Assembly: GCA_019638625.1 (NCBI GenBank)
Contig: JAHBTK010000001.1
Span: 425,434-489,433 of the forward strand
DNA length: 64,000 bases
Direction: 5' to 3'
From: Chitinophagaceae bacterium
GTDB taxonomy: Bacteria > Bacteroidota > Bacteroidia > Chitinophagales > Chitinophagaceae
In this document: in pieces, positions 1-9,811 of the stretch
Numbering within the stretch: position 1 is the stretch's first letter
Layout of the letters: the number at the start of each line of letters is the position of its first letter
Program-made: the position numbers and the translations under genes
The notes under the pieces: generated by a model
Database searches by the model: none
What the model was told of the DNA's origin: nothing
What the model saw: only the letters and a program-made list of their open reading frames with translations

Positions 1-1934
1 CGAAAAGTGTGTTCCCGTTTAAAGTGACCGCTGTATTTGAGGATGTGCCCGAAAACTCGCACATCAAATTCGATATGCTGATCTCCTTCGATACATTCCG
101 GCCTGATTGGTCAAACGTCTGGAACTGGCCCGCGTTTTACAACTATGTGCTGCTGGCGCCTGGTACCGACCCAAAGAAACTGGAAGCAAAGCTGCCGGGT
201 TTTATGGAGAAACACATGGGCGCAGCCTTGAAGCAATATAATGTCCATGTGGAACTGCCCCTGCAGCCGGTTACGGACGTTCATCTTAAGTCCGCGTATG
301 AGGGCGAAGCCGAAGTAAACGGAAGCGAGAGAGAAGTGTATTTCATGTCTATAATCGGCCTGTTTATCCTCATCATCGCATGGATCAACTATATTAATAT
401 TTCAACAGCAAAATCGTTGGAGCGGGCCAAAGAGGTGGGCGTCAGGAAAGTGGCGGGAGCAAGGAAGCCGCAGTTGATCCTGCAGTTCCTGGTTGAGTCA
501 TTTATTATCAATTCATTGGCGCTTGTCGCGTCCCTGGTCATTATTGCTGCCTGTATGCCTTTCTTCGCCCGGCTTGTCGGCAAAGATATCGGCATGGGGT
601 ATTTCTGGTCAGGGCCGGCCAGCCAACCCATGTTCTGGGTTGTAGCTGTTGGTCTCTTTATTGCCGGGGCCTTCCTGGTGGGTGCGTATCCGGCGTTTGT
701 ATTGTCGTCGTTCAAGCCGGTAAGGGTGTTGAAGGGCCTCATTAATAAATCCGGTGCAGGCATATCGCTCCGAAGGGTACTGGTGTCTTTCCAGTTTTTT
801 CTTTCGATTGTTATGATTGCCGCCACGCTGATCGTTTTTATTCAACTGCGCTTTATGAGAAACGGTGATCTCGGCTATGCAAAAGACCAGATGATGGTCA
901 TCAAGGCGCCGCCGGTGACCGATTCCACGCTCGCCATGCGCCAAAGCTTTTTTAAATCGGAACTGTTAAAAATGCCGTTTGTCAACAATATCGCTGCTAT
1001 TTCCGATATACCAGGTGAGGTGATACGGGACAAGAACATGGTATGGCAGGCGACAAAAGACGTACAGAGCAGTATCGGTGCTTCCCTGATGCAAATAGAC
1101 CAGGATTTCCTGGATATCTATAAAATGAAGTTAGCGGCAGGCAGAAACTTCACCTCCGCAGACAGCTCCGATGTATATATAACTACCGGCCGCCGTCAGA
1201 ATGTTTTGATCAACGAAGATCTGTCAAGGCGTCTCGGTTTCAAATCGCCTGAAGATGCGGTGAGCAGAGATATCATATTTGCATTTGGAGGGGAGAATAT
1301 TCCTGCCACGGTCGTGGGTGTAGTGAAAAACTATCACCAACGCTCGTTGAAAGAAAAATACGAATCTATTCTGTATTTTTTCCCGTCGTGGACCGATTTG
1401 AAATACGTATGTGTAAAACTGGGCGCAAATCATCTGTGGGGCCATACAGCAGAGATAGAGACGGCATACAAGGCGGCATTTCCCGGCAACCCTTTCGAGT
1501 ATTTTTTCCAGGACGATTTCTTTGACCGGCAATACCAGGGCGAGCAGAAATTGGGTGACTTATTCGGCGCCTTCACCTTGCTGGCCATATTGGTTGCGGT
1601 TCTGGGGCTGCTGGGGCTTTCCGGTTTTGTCATCAGGCTGCGCACTAAAGAGATAGGTATCCGTAAGGTGTTGGGAGCGCCCGTTTCCAGTATCCTCATG
1701 TTGATTTCAAAAGATTTTGTAAAGCTGTTGTGTTTTGCGACTGTTATTGCGATACCTGTTGTTTATTGGGCGGCGGGCAACTGGCTTAATAATTTCGCCT
1801 TTCATATCAGGCTTAGCTGGTACATATTCATGATACCACCCCTGGTATTGTTGTTAATCGTTTTGTTTACTGTCTGCCTACAAAGTTTGAAGGCGGCGCT
1901 CCTCAACCCGAGTAAATCGCTGAGAACGGAATAA
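1..1934 (+). CDS. FtsX/MacB-type ABC transporter permease, 5' end outside window
   Basis: Inner-membrane permease of the MacB/FtsX family, which works with a LolD/MacB-type ATPase (none is encoded in this window) to move substrates or transmit force across the envelope. The open frame runs in from the left edge (codons from base 3), so the first TM helix and roughly 200 residues are missing compared with its neighbour at 3926. What remains is the end of the first MacB-like periplasmic domain, an FtsX block with the signature EVGVRKVAGA after a TM helix, a second periplasmic domain, and a C-terminal FtsX block (KEIGIRKVLGA) with three helices, ending in LNPSKSLRTE. It is strikingly similar to the gene at 3926, with nearly identical stretches such as FFARLVGKDIGMGYFWSGP. 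Family certain; transported substrate unknown. Confidence 0.93.
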   Translation, partial: KSVFPFKVTAVFEDVPENSHIKFDMLISFDTFRPDWSNVWNWPAFYNYVLLAPGTDPKKLEAKLPGFMEKHMGAALKQYNVHVELPLQPVTDVHLKSAYEGEAEVNGSEREVYFMSIIGLFILIIAWINYINISTAKSLERAKEVGVRKVAGARKPQLILQFLVESFIINSLALVASLVIIAACMPFFARLVGKDIGMGYFWSGPASQPMFWVVAVGLFIAGAFLVGAYPAFVLSSFKPVRVLKGLINKSGAGISLRRVLVSFQFFLSIVMIAATLIVFIQLRFMRNGDLGYAKDQMMVIKAPPVTDSTLAMRQSFFKSELLKMPFVNNIAAISDIPGEVIRDKNMVWQATKDVQSSIGASLMQIDQDFLDIYKMKLAAGRNFTSADSSDVYITTGRRQNVLINEDLSRRLGFKSPEDAVSRDIIFAFGGENIPATVVGVVKNYHQRSLKEKYESILYFFPSWTDLKYVCVKLGANHLWGHTAEIETAYKAAFPGNPFEYFFQDDFFDRQYQGEQKLGDLFGAFTLLAILVAVLGLLGLSGFVIRLRTKEIGIRKVLGAPVSSILMLISKDFVKLLCFATVIAIPVVYWAAGNWLNNFAFHIRLSWYIFMIPPLVLLLIVLFTVCLQSLKAALLNPSKSLRTE

Positions 1935-2024
1935 AATTATCATAATTCAATCCGGTATGTACTGTGTCGTATTGACCTTACCGTAAAACCGGGCAAATTC
2001 CTTTTCATTAATTCAAACAATAAC

Positions 2025-3044
2025 ATGGAAACAACTCAATCTCTACCGCCACAAGCTATCTTAATGCAGATGCTTTTTGGCTATGCACCTGCCCGTGCTA
2101 TTGGCGTTGCTGCCGAATTGCACATTGCCGACCTTTTAATTGACGGAGCAAAAACCGCAGACGAATTGGCAATAAAAACCAATAGTCATGTGCGTTCTTT
2201 GTACCGGCTTCTAAGAGCCTGTGCAAGTGTAGGCGTATTTTCTGAAGATGCCGACAAACGTTTTAGCCTTAGTCCAATGGCAGAATTTTTGCGAAGTGAC
2301 AATCCTCAAAGCCTGCGGGCATTTGCAGAAATGCTCGCACATGGCGAACAATTTCAAACCTGGTCCGGACTAAATTATAGTGTGCAAACAGGCTTACGTG
2401 CCTTTGATAAAGTACATGGTATGCCAATTTTTGACTTTTATGTGGCACATCCAAAATCAGGACAGATATTTAACGATGCCATGACGAGCATGAGCCTCGG
2501 GTCGAGCATGGCGGTTATTCAGGCATACGATTTTACAGGTATCAAAAACCTGGTGGACATTGGTGGCGGACATGGTTTTTTGTTGGCTTCCATTTTGGAG
2601 AAATACCCATCAATGAATGGCGTATTGTTCGACACACCGGCAATTGTTGAAGAAGCAAAAACACTGCTGCAACAACACGGTGTAACAGAAAGATGCCAAA
2701 CGGTTGGAGGCAATTTTTTTGAGACAGCGCCTAATGGTAGCGATGCTTACATAATGAAGCACATAATCCATGACTGGAATGATGATGAATGTGAAACCAT
2801 TTTAAAACATTGCAGAAAGGGCATAACCGAGGGTGGTAAATTATTGGTTATTGAAATGGTTGTACCGCAAGGGAATGAACCATCTTTAAGCAAATTATTA
2901 GACCTGCAAATGTTGGCAGTTTTGCCAGGTTGTGAGCGGACAGAAGAAGAATACAAGACCCTATTTGCCAAAGCCGGTTTTAAATTGACCCAAATTGTAC
3001 CGACGATGTCGCCATACAGCATTATTGAGGGTGTGGCTGTTTGA
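2025..3044 (+). CDS. SAM-dependent O-methyltransferase (acetylserotonin/hydroxyneurosporene type)
   Basis: 339-residue methyltransferase of the O-methyltransferase family 2 fold (PF00891 type). An N-terminal winged-helix dimerisation region covers about residues 10-95. The Rossmann domain has the SAM-binding motif VDIGGGHGFLL near residue 177 and the active-site stretch HIIHDWNDDE near 244, whose His is the expected catalytic base. Small-molecule hydroxyl methylation is expected for the family, but the substrate cannot be read from sequence. The gene stands alone, 90 bases after the first permease and before a broken cytochrome c gene. By eye it is richer in A/T-ending codons than the flanking permeases, and with its position between two near-duplicate permeases this suggests later insertion (inference). 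Confidence 0.9.
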   Translation: METTQSLPPQAILMQMLFGYAPARAIGVAAELHIADLLIDGAKTADELAIKTNSHVRSLYRLLRACASVGVFSEDADKRFSLSPMAEFLRSDNPQSLRAFAEMLAHGEQFQTWSGLNYSVQTGLRAFDKVHGMPIFDFYVAHPKSGQIFNDAMTSMSLGSSMAVIQAYDFTGIKNLVDIGGGHGFLLASILEKYPSMNGVLFDTPAIVEEAKTLLQQHGVTERCQTVGGNFFETAPNGSDAYIMKHIIHDWNDDECETILKHCRKGITEGGKLLVIEMVVPQGNEPSLSKLLDLQMLAVLPGCERTEEEYKTLFAKAGFKLTQIVPTMSPYSIIEGVAV

Positions 3045-3168
3045 AGATAGCAAGACAAGACAATAAAAAGCAGGCAACATTACAATAATTCGTTACTTTT
3101 TAAGTGGCAATAGTTCCGAAGGTAATAGTTCTTTAATTCAACTAATCGATTATTAAACTTTCAAACAA

Positions 3169-3758
3169 ATGAGAACATGTATCACAATTGCCGGTATCCT
3201 GCTGGTTTCGCTCGCTGTAGTTATCTGCTCCTGCAACCATCCCAAACCATAGGAGGCTAAGGTAGAATTAGATGAAGAAAAGCTCGTCGAACGCGGTAGC
3301 TATCTCGTACTTACGATGGGCTGCGACGACTGCCATTCCCCGAAAAGAATGCCCCCCAGGGGCCGGAGATCATACCCGAGCTGCGCTTGTCGGGTTTTCA
3401 AAAATCCAATGTGCTGCCTAAGGTGGATATTTCGGCCGTACAGCAGGGATGGGCGCTGTTCTATCCCGATCAGACCGCTGCGATCGGTCTGTGGGGCGTA
3501 TCGTTTGCCACCAACCTTACTTCCGATGCGACGGGTATAGGCCATTGGAGCGAAGAGCAGTTCGGAAAAGCATTGAAGGAAGGTAAGCCCAAAGGTCTTG
3601 ATAGCAACAGGCCCCTGCTTCCGCCGATGCCCTGGCCCAATTATATCGACCTGCATGACGACGACCTGAAAGCGATTTTTGCTTTTCTGAAAGCGCTGCC
3701 GCCCGTCGACAACGTCGTGCCTGTCCCGCTGTTGCTTGCAGACCTTGAGGGAAAATAA
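3169..3758 (+). pseudogene. Cytochrome c lipoprotein, broken by a nonsense codon and a frameshift
   Basis: Starting at ATG 3169 the frame encodes a lipoprotein-like leader (LLVSLAVVICSC) and meets TAG at 3250-3252. In the same frame it continues to the haem motif CDDCH (C-x2-C-H, about 3319-3333). It is then lost at the C6 run 3352-3357 or the adjacent G-run. Adding one base restores GPEIIPELRLSGFQKSNV and a conserved-looking tail to TAA at 3758. The reconstructed protein would be about 196 residues, a single-haem periplasmic cytochrome c. The TAG is one transition from CAG (Gln). Two independent lesions argue for real decay, though a homopolymer sequencing error could explain the second. Confidence 0.85.
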
Positions 3759-3925
3759 AACAGTGAATCCGTCCGATCACAATTTAACTGTCCGTTTGCG
3801 CACACAAACCGTGCGAAACCGTACAATTGGGTTTGGGCGAAATTTTTTAATGCGCTGATAACTAGAATGTTAACAATGCTGGCTCAATAAGTGTTGTACA
3901 AATAGTGTATTTAAAACGAAAAGAT

Positions 3926-6442
3926 ATGTTCAGGAGTTACTTAAAAGTTGCATTGCGGAGCCTGGTCAAAAACAGGATATATTCCTTTGTGAATATCATC
4001 GGTCTGGCAATAGGTATGGCTGCTTGTTTTTTTGTCCTTCTATACGTGTATTTCGAATCGGGATACGACCGTTTCCACACGAATGCTTCCCGTATTTACC
4101 GCGTTCCTATTTCAATGACCGCCATCCGGACCGATGGTGATTCCGGAATTCCCCCCGATGGTCATCTGGCGACCAATCATCCTGCCGTAGGCATTGCGAT
4201 GAAGCGGGATTTCCCGGAAGTGACGAGCTATACGCGGATGCTGAACTTTTCGGTGTTTGCGAATAAATATGCCGTGTCGTCAGAGCAGCCTGGTGCGGAA
4301 AGGAGGGTTTTTAATGAAAGCAGGGTATTTCTGGTAGACTCGTCTTTCTTTAACGTATTTTCTTTTCCCCTGGTAAAAGGGAACAGGCAGCATTGCCTGG
4401 CGGAGCCTAATACGATTGTCATTTCACAGTCTGTCGCCAGGAAATATTTCGGGAACAGCGACCCTCTCAACCAGGTACTGACTTTAAACGGGTTTGTGCC
4501 ATGGGCAAATAAAGGCGTATTCCCGTTTAAAGTGACCGGCGTGTTCGAGGATGTGCCCGAAAACTCGCATATCAAATTCGATATGCTCATATCGTTTGAA
4601 ACCTTCCCGTATGATTGGCTGACCAACAACTGGGCCTGGCCCGAGTTTTACAACTATGTGCTGTTGGCGCCCGGTACGGACGTAAAAAAACTGGAAGCGA
4701 AGTTTCCGGATTTTATCGAGAAATACCTGGGCACTTCCATGAAGCAATTTAATTTCCGTGCGGATTTCCACCTGCAGCCGATCACCGATATCCATCTGAA
4801 ATCGAGATACCAAATGGAAGCTGAAGTGAACGGAAGTGAAAGAGAAGTGTATTTCCTGTCGGTTATCGGCATATTTATCCTCCTCATAGCATGGATCAAT
4901 TATGTCAATATTTCGACAGCCAAATCGATGGAGCGGGCCAAAGAGGTGGGCGTCAGGAAAGTGGCAGGGGCCAAAAAGCCGCAATTGATCGTTCAGTTCC
5001 TGCTTGAGTCATTCATCATCAATACGCTGGCACTCGCCGCTTCCCTGGTCATTATTGCCGCCTGTATGCCTTTCTTCGCCCGGCTTGTCGGCAAAAATAT
5101 CGGCATGGGGTATTTCTGGTCAGGACCGGCCAGCCAACCCATGTTCTGGGTTGCAGCCGTTGGTCTTTTTGTTGCCGGGGCCTTCCTGGTGGGTGCATAC
5201 CCGGCGTTTGTATTGTCGTCGTTCAAGCCGGTAAGAGTGTTGAAGGGACTCATAATTAAATCCAGCTCCGGGATATCACTCCGCCGCGTGCTGGTGTCTT
5301 TCCAGTTTTTCTTATCGATTATGCTCATTGCCGCTACGCTGGTTGTTTTTATCCAGCTACGTTTTATGCGAAACGGTGATCTCGGCTATACAAAAGACCA
5401 GGTGATGATTATCAAGGCGCCGGCGGTGACCGATTCCACGCTCTCAATGCGTCATGGCTTTTTCAAATCGGAGACATCGAAGATGTCATTTGTCAACAAC
5501 GTTGCCGTTACCTCCGATATCCCCGGAGAAGTAATACGGTATCAGAACCACGTATGGCAGGCGACGAAAGACAAGCAGAGCGGTTTTATGACTTCCTTGA
5601 TGGAAATAGACCAGGATTTCCTGGGTACCTATAAAATAGAGCTGCTTGCGGGAAGGAATTTCCTGGCCTCTGACAGTTCCAATTTATTTATACCCGGCAG
5701 GTTTCATAATGTTTTGATTAACGAGAAAACGTCGGCGCTTCTTGGTTTCAAGTCGCCTGAAGATGCGGTGAACAAGGACATTATATTTGCATTTGCCGTG
5801 GGAACCGTACCTGCCAGGGTGCTGGGTGTGGTGAAAAACTACCATCAGCGGTCACTTAAAGAGGAATACGACCCTATTCTTTATTTTTTTCCATCGTGGA
5901 CCGGCTGGAAATATATGTCCGTAAACCTGAATACGGATCATCTTTATAATCATCTTTCGATTGTAGAGTCGGCATACAAGCAGGCGTTCCCCGGTAACCC
6001 TTTTGAGTATTTTTTCCAGGACGACTTCTTTAACCGGCAGTACCAGGCCGATCAGCGGTTGGGCGATGTATTCGGCGTATTCACTTTTCTGGCTATCCTG
6101 GTCGCCATCCTGGGGCTGCTGGGTCTTTCCGGTTTTGTGATCAGGCTGCGCGTTAAAGAAATAGGTATCCGGAAAGTACTGGGAGCATCCATTCCCGGTA
6201 TCCTGGTACTGATTTCAAAAGATTTTGTAAAGCTGGTATGCTTTGCAACCGCTATTGCGATACCTGTTGTTTATTGGGCAGCGGACAACTGGCTTAATAA
6301 TTTCGCCTTTCATATCGGGCTTAGCTGGTACATATTCATGATACCACCCCTGGTATTGCTGTTAATCGTTTTGTTTACTGTCTGCCTGCAAAGTTTGAAG
6401 GCAGCGCTTCTCAACCCGGGTAAATCGCTGCGGACGGAGTGA
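3926..6442 (+). CDS. FtsX/MacB-type ABC transporter permease
   Basis: 838-residue inner-membrane permease with the complete family layout: TM1 at about 20-43 (FVNIIGLAIGMAACFFVLLY), a MacB-like periplasmic core, a four-helix FtsX block from about 307 to 475 with EVGVRKVAGA at about 338, a second periplasmic domain, and a C-terminal three-helix FtsX block from about 714 with KEIGIRKVLGA. The ATG at 3926 is preferred over the GTG seven codons upstream because it gives the family's usual MFRSYLKVALRSL opening. It is a tandem paralog of the truncated gene at the window start, and the two end almost identically (LLIVLFTVCLQSLKAALLNP). No ATPase or membrane fusion protein is nearby, so the substrate is open. 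Confidence 0.95.
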   Translation: MFRSYLKVALRSLVKNRIYSFVNIIGLAIGMAACFFVLLYVYFESGYDRFHTNASRIYRVPISMTAIRTDGDSGIPPDGHLATNHPAVGIAMKRDFPEVTSYTRMLNFSVFANKYAVSSEQPGAERRVFNESRVFLVDSSFFNVFSFPLVKGNRQHCLAEPNTIVISQSVARKYFGNSDPLNQVLTLNGFVPWANKGVFPFKVTGVFEDVPENSHIKFDMLISFETFPYDWLTNNWAWPEFYNYVLLAPGTDVKKLEAKFPDFIEKYLGTSMKQFNFRADFHLQPITDIHLKSRYQMEAEVNGSEREVYFLSVIGIFILLIAWINYVNISTAKSMERAKEVGVRKVAGAKKPQLIVQFLLESFIINTLALAASLVIIAACMPFFARLVGKNIGMGYFWSGPASQPMFWVAAVGLFVAGAFLVGAYPAFVLSSFKPVRVLKGLIIKSSSGISLRRVLVSFQFFLSIMLIAATLVVFIQLRFMRNGDLGYTKDQVMIIKAPAVTDSTLSMRHGFFKSETSKMSFVNNVAVTSDIPGEVIRYQNHVWQATKDKQSGFMTSLMEIDQDFLGTYKIELLAGRNFLASDSSNLFIPGRFHNVLINEKTSALLGFKSPEDAVNKDIIFAFAVGTVPARVLGVVKNYHQRSLKEEYDPILYFFPSWTGWKYMSVNLNTDHLYNHLSIVESAYKQAFPGNPFEYFFQDDFFNRQYQADQRLGDVFGVFTFLAILVAILGLLGLSGFVIRLRVKEIGIRKVLGASIPGILVLISKDFVKLVCFATAIAIPVVYWAADNWLNNFAFHIGLSWYIFMIPPLVLLLIVLFTVCLQSLKAALLNPGKSLRTE

Positions 6443-6700
6443 AGGGAATTTGAAAATGTGCTAATTTGAAAATGGGAAGAAAATGAGGAGATGTGAAAAA
6501 TGTGGGAATGTGGGTCCCGAAACTTCGGGATGAAAATGGGAAGACGATGTGGAAACCTGACTGCCGTCACGCAGGTAGGGAAATGCCTGCTTGGATTTGT
6601 TCGGATGCGTCATCCCTCTCCTGGAAAGAAGAGGGATGAGAGCCTGACCCTGCCTGCCTGAATCCACCCCCGGACGATGTTCAGTCGGGTGGGGTGAGGC
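6443..6700 (+). repeat. Intergenic repeat, copy A (hairpin-rich)
   Basis: Non-coding DNA after the second permease. It contains TTTGAAAATG phrases, a small dyad CCCGAA-AC-TTCGGG near 6514, the block CCTGACTGCCGTCACGCAGG near 6552, the phrase TGCCTGCTTGGATTTGTTC, and an inverted repeat CATCCCTCT...AGAGGGATG at about 6611-6639. The same blocks in the same order recur after the third permease (copy B at about 9380-9625), so this is a dispersed repeat and not chance similarity. The remaining bases to 6914 show no gene. Confidence 0.75.
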
Positions 6701-6914
6701 TTATTCTTCAAACTGTCCCCGGTATCTGTTATCAAATTATCATGTTTTAAGCGCAGGTGCTGCCCCGGGCCTATATAAATGTATTATTGACCGCTTGTGT
6801 AAAAGTGATTCCGGTAAATGGATCTTACGATTTTTGATGACTACATTCGTATGTAAAGACCGAACCGTCCGCTTTCTCTGAAACCATTTGCAGTATACAA
6901 AAACAGTATTAGCT

Positions 6915-9305
6915 ATGCTGAAAAATCTTCTTCTTGTAGCCATCCGGAATTTTCGACGGGATAAATGGTATAACCTGTTGAATATACTGGGGCTGATGAT
7001 CGGTATTACTTTCAGCCTTTTTCTTATTTTTTATATCAAAGACGAATTAAGCTACGACAGGCATCATGAAAAGGCTGACAGGATTTACCGTGTGAATTCT
7101 CATATAAAGGAAGCCGACAAAGACACTATGCATTGGGCTATTACGCCCTATCCCCTGGCGCCTGCCTTGTCAAAGGACTACCCCGAAATAGAGGAGGCGG
7201 TCAGGTTTGTGGGCAACGGTAGAACAATGCTCCGGAATGGAGACCTGCGATTCTATGAAGAAAATATTTTCTTTGCCGATAGTAATCTTTTCAAAGTATT
7301 TACACATCCTTTCATAGAAGGGGATCCTCAAACGGCGTTGCAGGAACCCGGCTCTCTTGTACTGACTCAATCGCTTGCCGAGAAATATTTCGGGAAGAAC
7401 GCGGTATATACAGCCAAAACCCTGCAGAATGCCCAGGGAGAGATATATAAAGTGACGGGCGTTATAAAGGATGTTCCGAAAAACTCCCATATCATATTCA
7501 GTGCGGTCGTTTCCACCGCCACTCTGCCCCCTGATTTTGCCAACAGCTGGGGCAATTTCGGATTTTATACGTATGTATTGTTAAAGCCGAACGTAAATAC
7601 TCTGTCGCTCAATAACAAGATGGAGGTATTGTACGACAAATACATGGCGTCTATTTTCAGCCAGTTCAATATAAAGATCAGAATGAATATTCAGCCTGTT
7701 ACGGATATTCACCTTCACTCTACCACTACCAACGAACCGGAGGAACTGGGCAGTATGTCTTACATATATATCTTTTCTGTTGTGGCATTGTTCATGTTGC
7801 TGATTGCCTGCATCAACTATATGAACCTTACAACAGCCCGGTCGGCGCGGCGGGCAAAGGAGATCGGTGTAAGAAAGGTGACCGGGTCATCAAAACTGCA
7901 ATTGGTCGCCCAATTCCTGGTGGAGTCCATATTTACTGCATTTATCGCTTTGGTATTCAGTATAGGACTGATCGCCTTATTCCTCCCCATGTTCAATACA
8001 TTATCAGGCAAGTCAATATCCTTTGGAACATTGCTGGAGCCGGGTACATTTTTTATCCTGCTGGCTGTGGTGATATTCGTTGGTTTAACGGGCGGTAGCT
8101 ATCCGGCGTTTTATCTCTCAAAATTTAATCCTGTAAACATCCTTAAAGGAAATCTTTCAAAAAGCTCCGGTAATATTACATTGCGCAGGGTACTCGTGGT
8201 AACGCAGTTCAGCATTTCTATGATCATGCTTATCTGCACGTGGATTGTGTATGGACAATTAAAGTATTTACGCGAAAAAGACCTGGGTTTCAGCAAAGAG
8301 ATGGTAATGTCGCTGCAGGCTAACGCTAACAGCGATATACGTGGAAAGGTAGCAACTTTCCGGAATGAAGTAAAAAGAGACCCGCAGATAACATCTGTCA
8401 GCACTTCCCGGAATACACCGGGTAGCCCGTCGGTCAATTTTAACCTGTACAGTATCGAAACGGATGAAGGGTTTAAAGATAAAGGGATCGATAACTATGC
8501 CATTGACGAATATTACATTCCAACGCTGGATATGAAAATAATGCAGGGAAGGAATTTTTCGGGATTGAGCGACACCCTGCGCAGCATCATCGTCAATGAA
8601 ATGATGGTAAAGGAGTTTGGCTGGGGGGATAAGGCGATAGGTAGAAGAGTAAAGTTTCCGGGAGATACTTCTTCCTTCTTTTTGGAGGTTGTCGGTGTTG
8701 TAAGAGATTTCAATCAAAAAGCGCTTTACAATCCCATCGCCCCACTTTTATTTTTTTACCGCCCCAATAACAACCTGATCCAGTTAAAGCTGCATACGAA
8801 TGATGTGCCTGCTGTAGTGCAGGACGTTGAAAGAAGTTGGAAAGCTGCGTTGCGGGATCTTCCCTTTCAGTACACCTTTCTCGACCAGGACTTTAATTCG
8901 CAATATGCTGCCGATCAAAAGCGGGGAAAGATATTCACCGCATTTTCGGTGCTCACTATTATGATTACCTGTCTTGGCTTACTGGGTTTGATAGCATTCA
9001 TTACCGAGCAACGGCAGAAGGAGATAAGCATAAGGAAAGTAATGGGAGCCAATATACTGCAGATCATTCCGCTGCTCACGTGTAATTTTGTTTACCTTGT
9101 TGCATTAAGCTGTCTTATCGCATTTCCCGTAGCCTATCTTTTTATGGATAAATGGCTGGAAATATTTCCATATAATACAGGGATAACGGTTGCACCTTTT
9201 GTTCTGTCTGCAATGGTGGTACTGGTCATTACCCTTGGTACGGTAATTTTTCATTCACTCAGAGCGGCAATGGCAAATCCGGTCGCAGCATTGCGGACGG
9301 AATAG
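6915..9305 (+). CDS. FtsX/MacB-type ABC transporter permease (divergent third paralog)
   Basis: 796-residue permease with the same order of parts as the gene at 3926: an N-terminal helix (LNILGLMIGITFSLFLIFYI), a MacB-like periplasmic domain, an FtsX block with the signature EIGVRKVTGS, a second periplasmic domain, and a C-terminal FtsX block with KEISIRKVMGA and ending in ANPVAALRTE. ATG 6915 was chosen over TTG 6888 because the protein then opens MLKNLLLVAIRNFRRDKW, the normal start of the family. Sequence divergence from the first two copies is far greater than between those two, so this is an older duplication. It is probably a complex III-type or lipoprotein/peptide export permease; substrate unknown. 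Confidence 0.95.
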   Translation: MLKNLLLVAIRNFRRDKWYNLLNILGLMIGITFSLFLIFYIKDELSYDRHHEKADRIYRVNSHIKEADKDTMHWAITPYPLAPALSKDYPEIEEAVRFVGNGRTMLRNGDLRFYEENIFFADSNLFKVFTHPFIEGDPQTALQEPGSLVLTQSLAEKYFGKNAVYTAKTLQNAQGEIYKVTGVIKDVPKNSHIIFSAVVSTATLPPDFANSWGNFGFYTYVLLKPNVNTLSLNNKMEVLYDKYMASIFSQFNIKIRMNIQPVTDIHLHSTTTNEPEELGSMSYIYIFSVVALFMLLIACINYMNLTTARSARRAKEIGVRKVTGSSKLQLVAQFLVESIFTAFIALVFSIGLIALFLPMFNTLSGKSISFGTLLEPGTFFILLAVVIFVGLTGGSYPAFYLSKFNPVNILKGNLSKSSGNITLRRVLVVTQFSISMIMLICTWIVYGQLKYLREKDLGFSKEMVMSLQANANSDIRGKVATFRNEVKRDPQITSVSTSRNTPGSPSVNFNLYSIETDEGFKDKGIDNYAIDEYYIPTLDMKIMQGRNFSGLSDTLRSIIVNEMMVKEFGWGDKAIGRRVKFPGDTSSFFLEVVGVVRDFNQKALYNPIAPLLFFYRPNNNLIQLKLHTNDVPAVVQDVERSWKAALRDLPFQYTFLDQDFNSQYAADQKRGKIFTAFSVLTIMITCLGLLGLIAFITEQRQKEISIRKVMGANILQIIPLLTCNFVYLVALSCLIAFPVAYLFMDKWLEIFPYNTGITVAPFVLSAMVVLVITLGTVIFHSLRAAMANPVAALRTE

Positions 9306-9811
9306 AGCCTCTCTCCCCCGTCCCCTCTCTCCCACAAGGAAAGAGGGGTGCCTAAGTTCAAAGAAGGCTTATAAAATGTAGTTGAGGCGGAGAATTTGAA
9401 AATGTAGAGAAATATGGAAACCTGACTGCCGTCAGGCAGGTGGGGAAGTGCCTGCTTGGATTTGTTCTATGGATGATGTGGTAGACATATAGCTTGGAAC
9501 TGTTCAATTGTACCGTCCCTCTCCGTTGCAGGGAGAGGGAAAGAGGGTGAGGCTTGTACCCTCCCTCTCCTGGAAGGGAGAGGGATAAGAGCGTGCCCGC
9601 CGTGGAGGGGGTGAGGCTGTTGCATAAGTATCCCAGGTTGTTATACTACCGGCAGGCGCCGCCGTGTATTGAACTCTGGCATAGGCTAACGAGTACAGTG
9701 AGGTACCGCGCGTTTAATGGAGCAGAAAGCTGTTATATGGTCTGATTTGCAGCCGGTATCTGAAATATATAATTCAGTAAACGGCAATCAATAAATGATC
9801 AACCCGCACAG
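9306..9811. repeat. Intergenic repeat, copy B, between convergent genes
   Basis: Non-coding stretch between the third permease and the convergent macroglobulin gene. From about 9380 it repeats the blocks of copy A: TTTGAAAATG, CCTGACTGCCGTCAGGCAGG (an imperfect dyad), TGCCTGCTTGGATTTGTTC, then two hairpins CCCTCTCC...GGGAGAGGG at 9517-9539 and CCCTCTCCTGGAAGGGAGAGGG at 9562-9583, and a final GGGGGTGAGG. Another dyad CCCCTCT...AGAGGGG lies near 9323-9350. The hairpins lack U-tracts, so they are not classical terminators, but they may stop or stabilise the convergent transcripts. No credible coding frame is present. Confidence 0.72.

Noticed and set aside
1..9305. MacB-type efflux operon
   Set aside because: Only permease subunits are present; there is no ATPase domain, membrane fusion protein or TolC-like gene in the region.
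9554..9745. 63-codon frame in the intergenic repeat
   Set aside because: It reads through repeat hairpins, shows no domain or leader, and similar repeat copy A has no counterpart.
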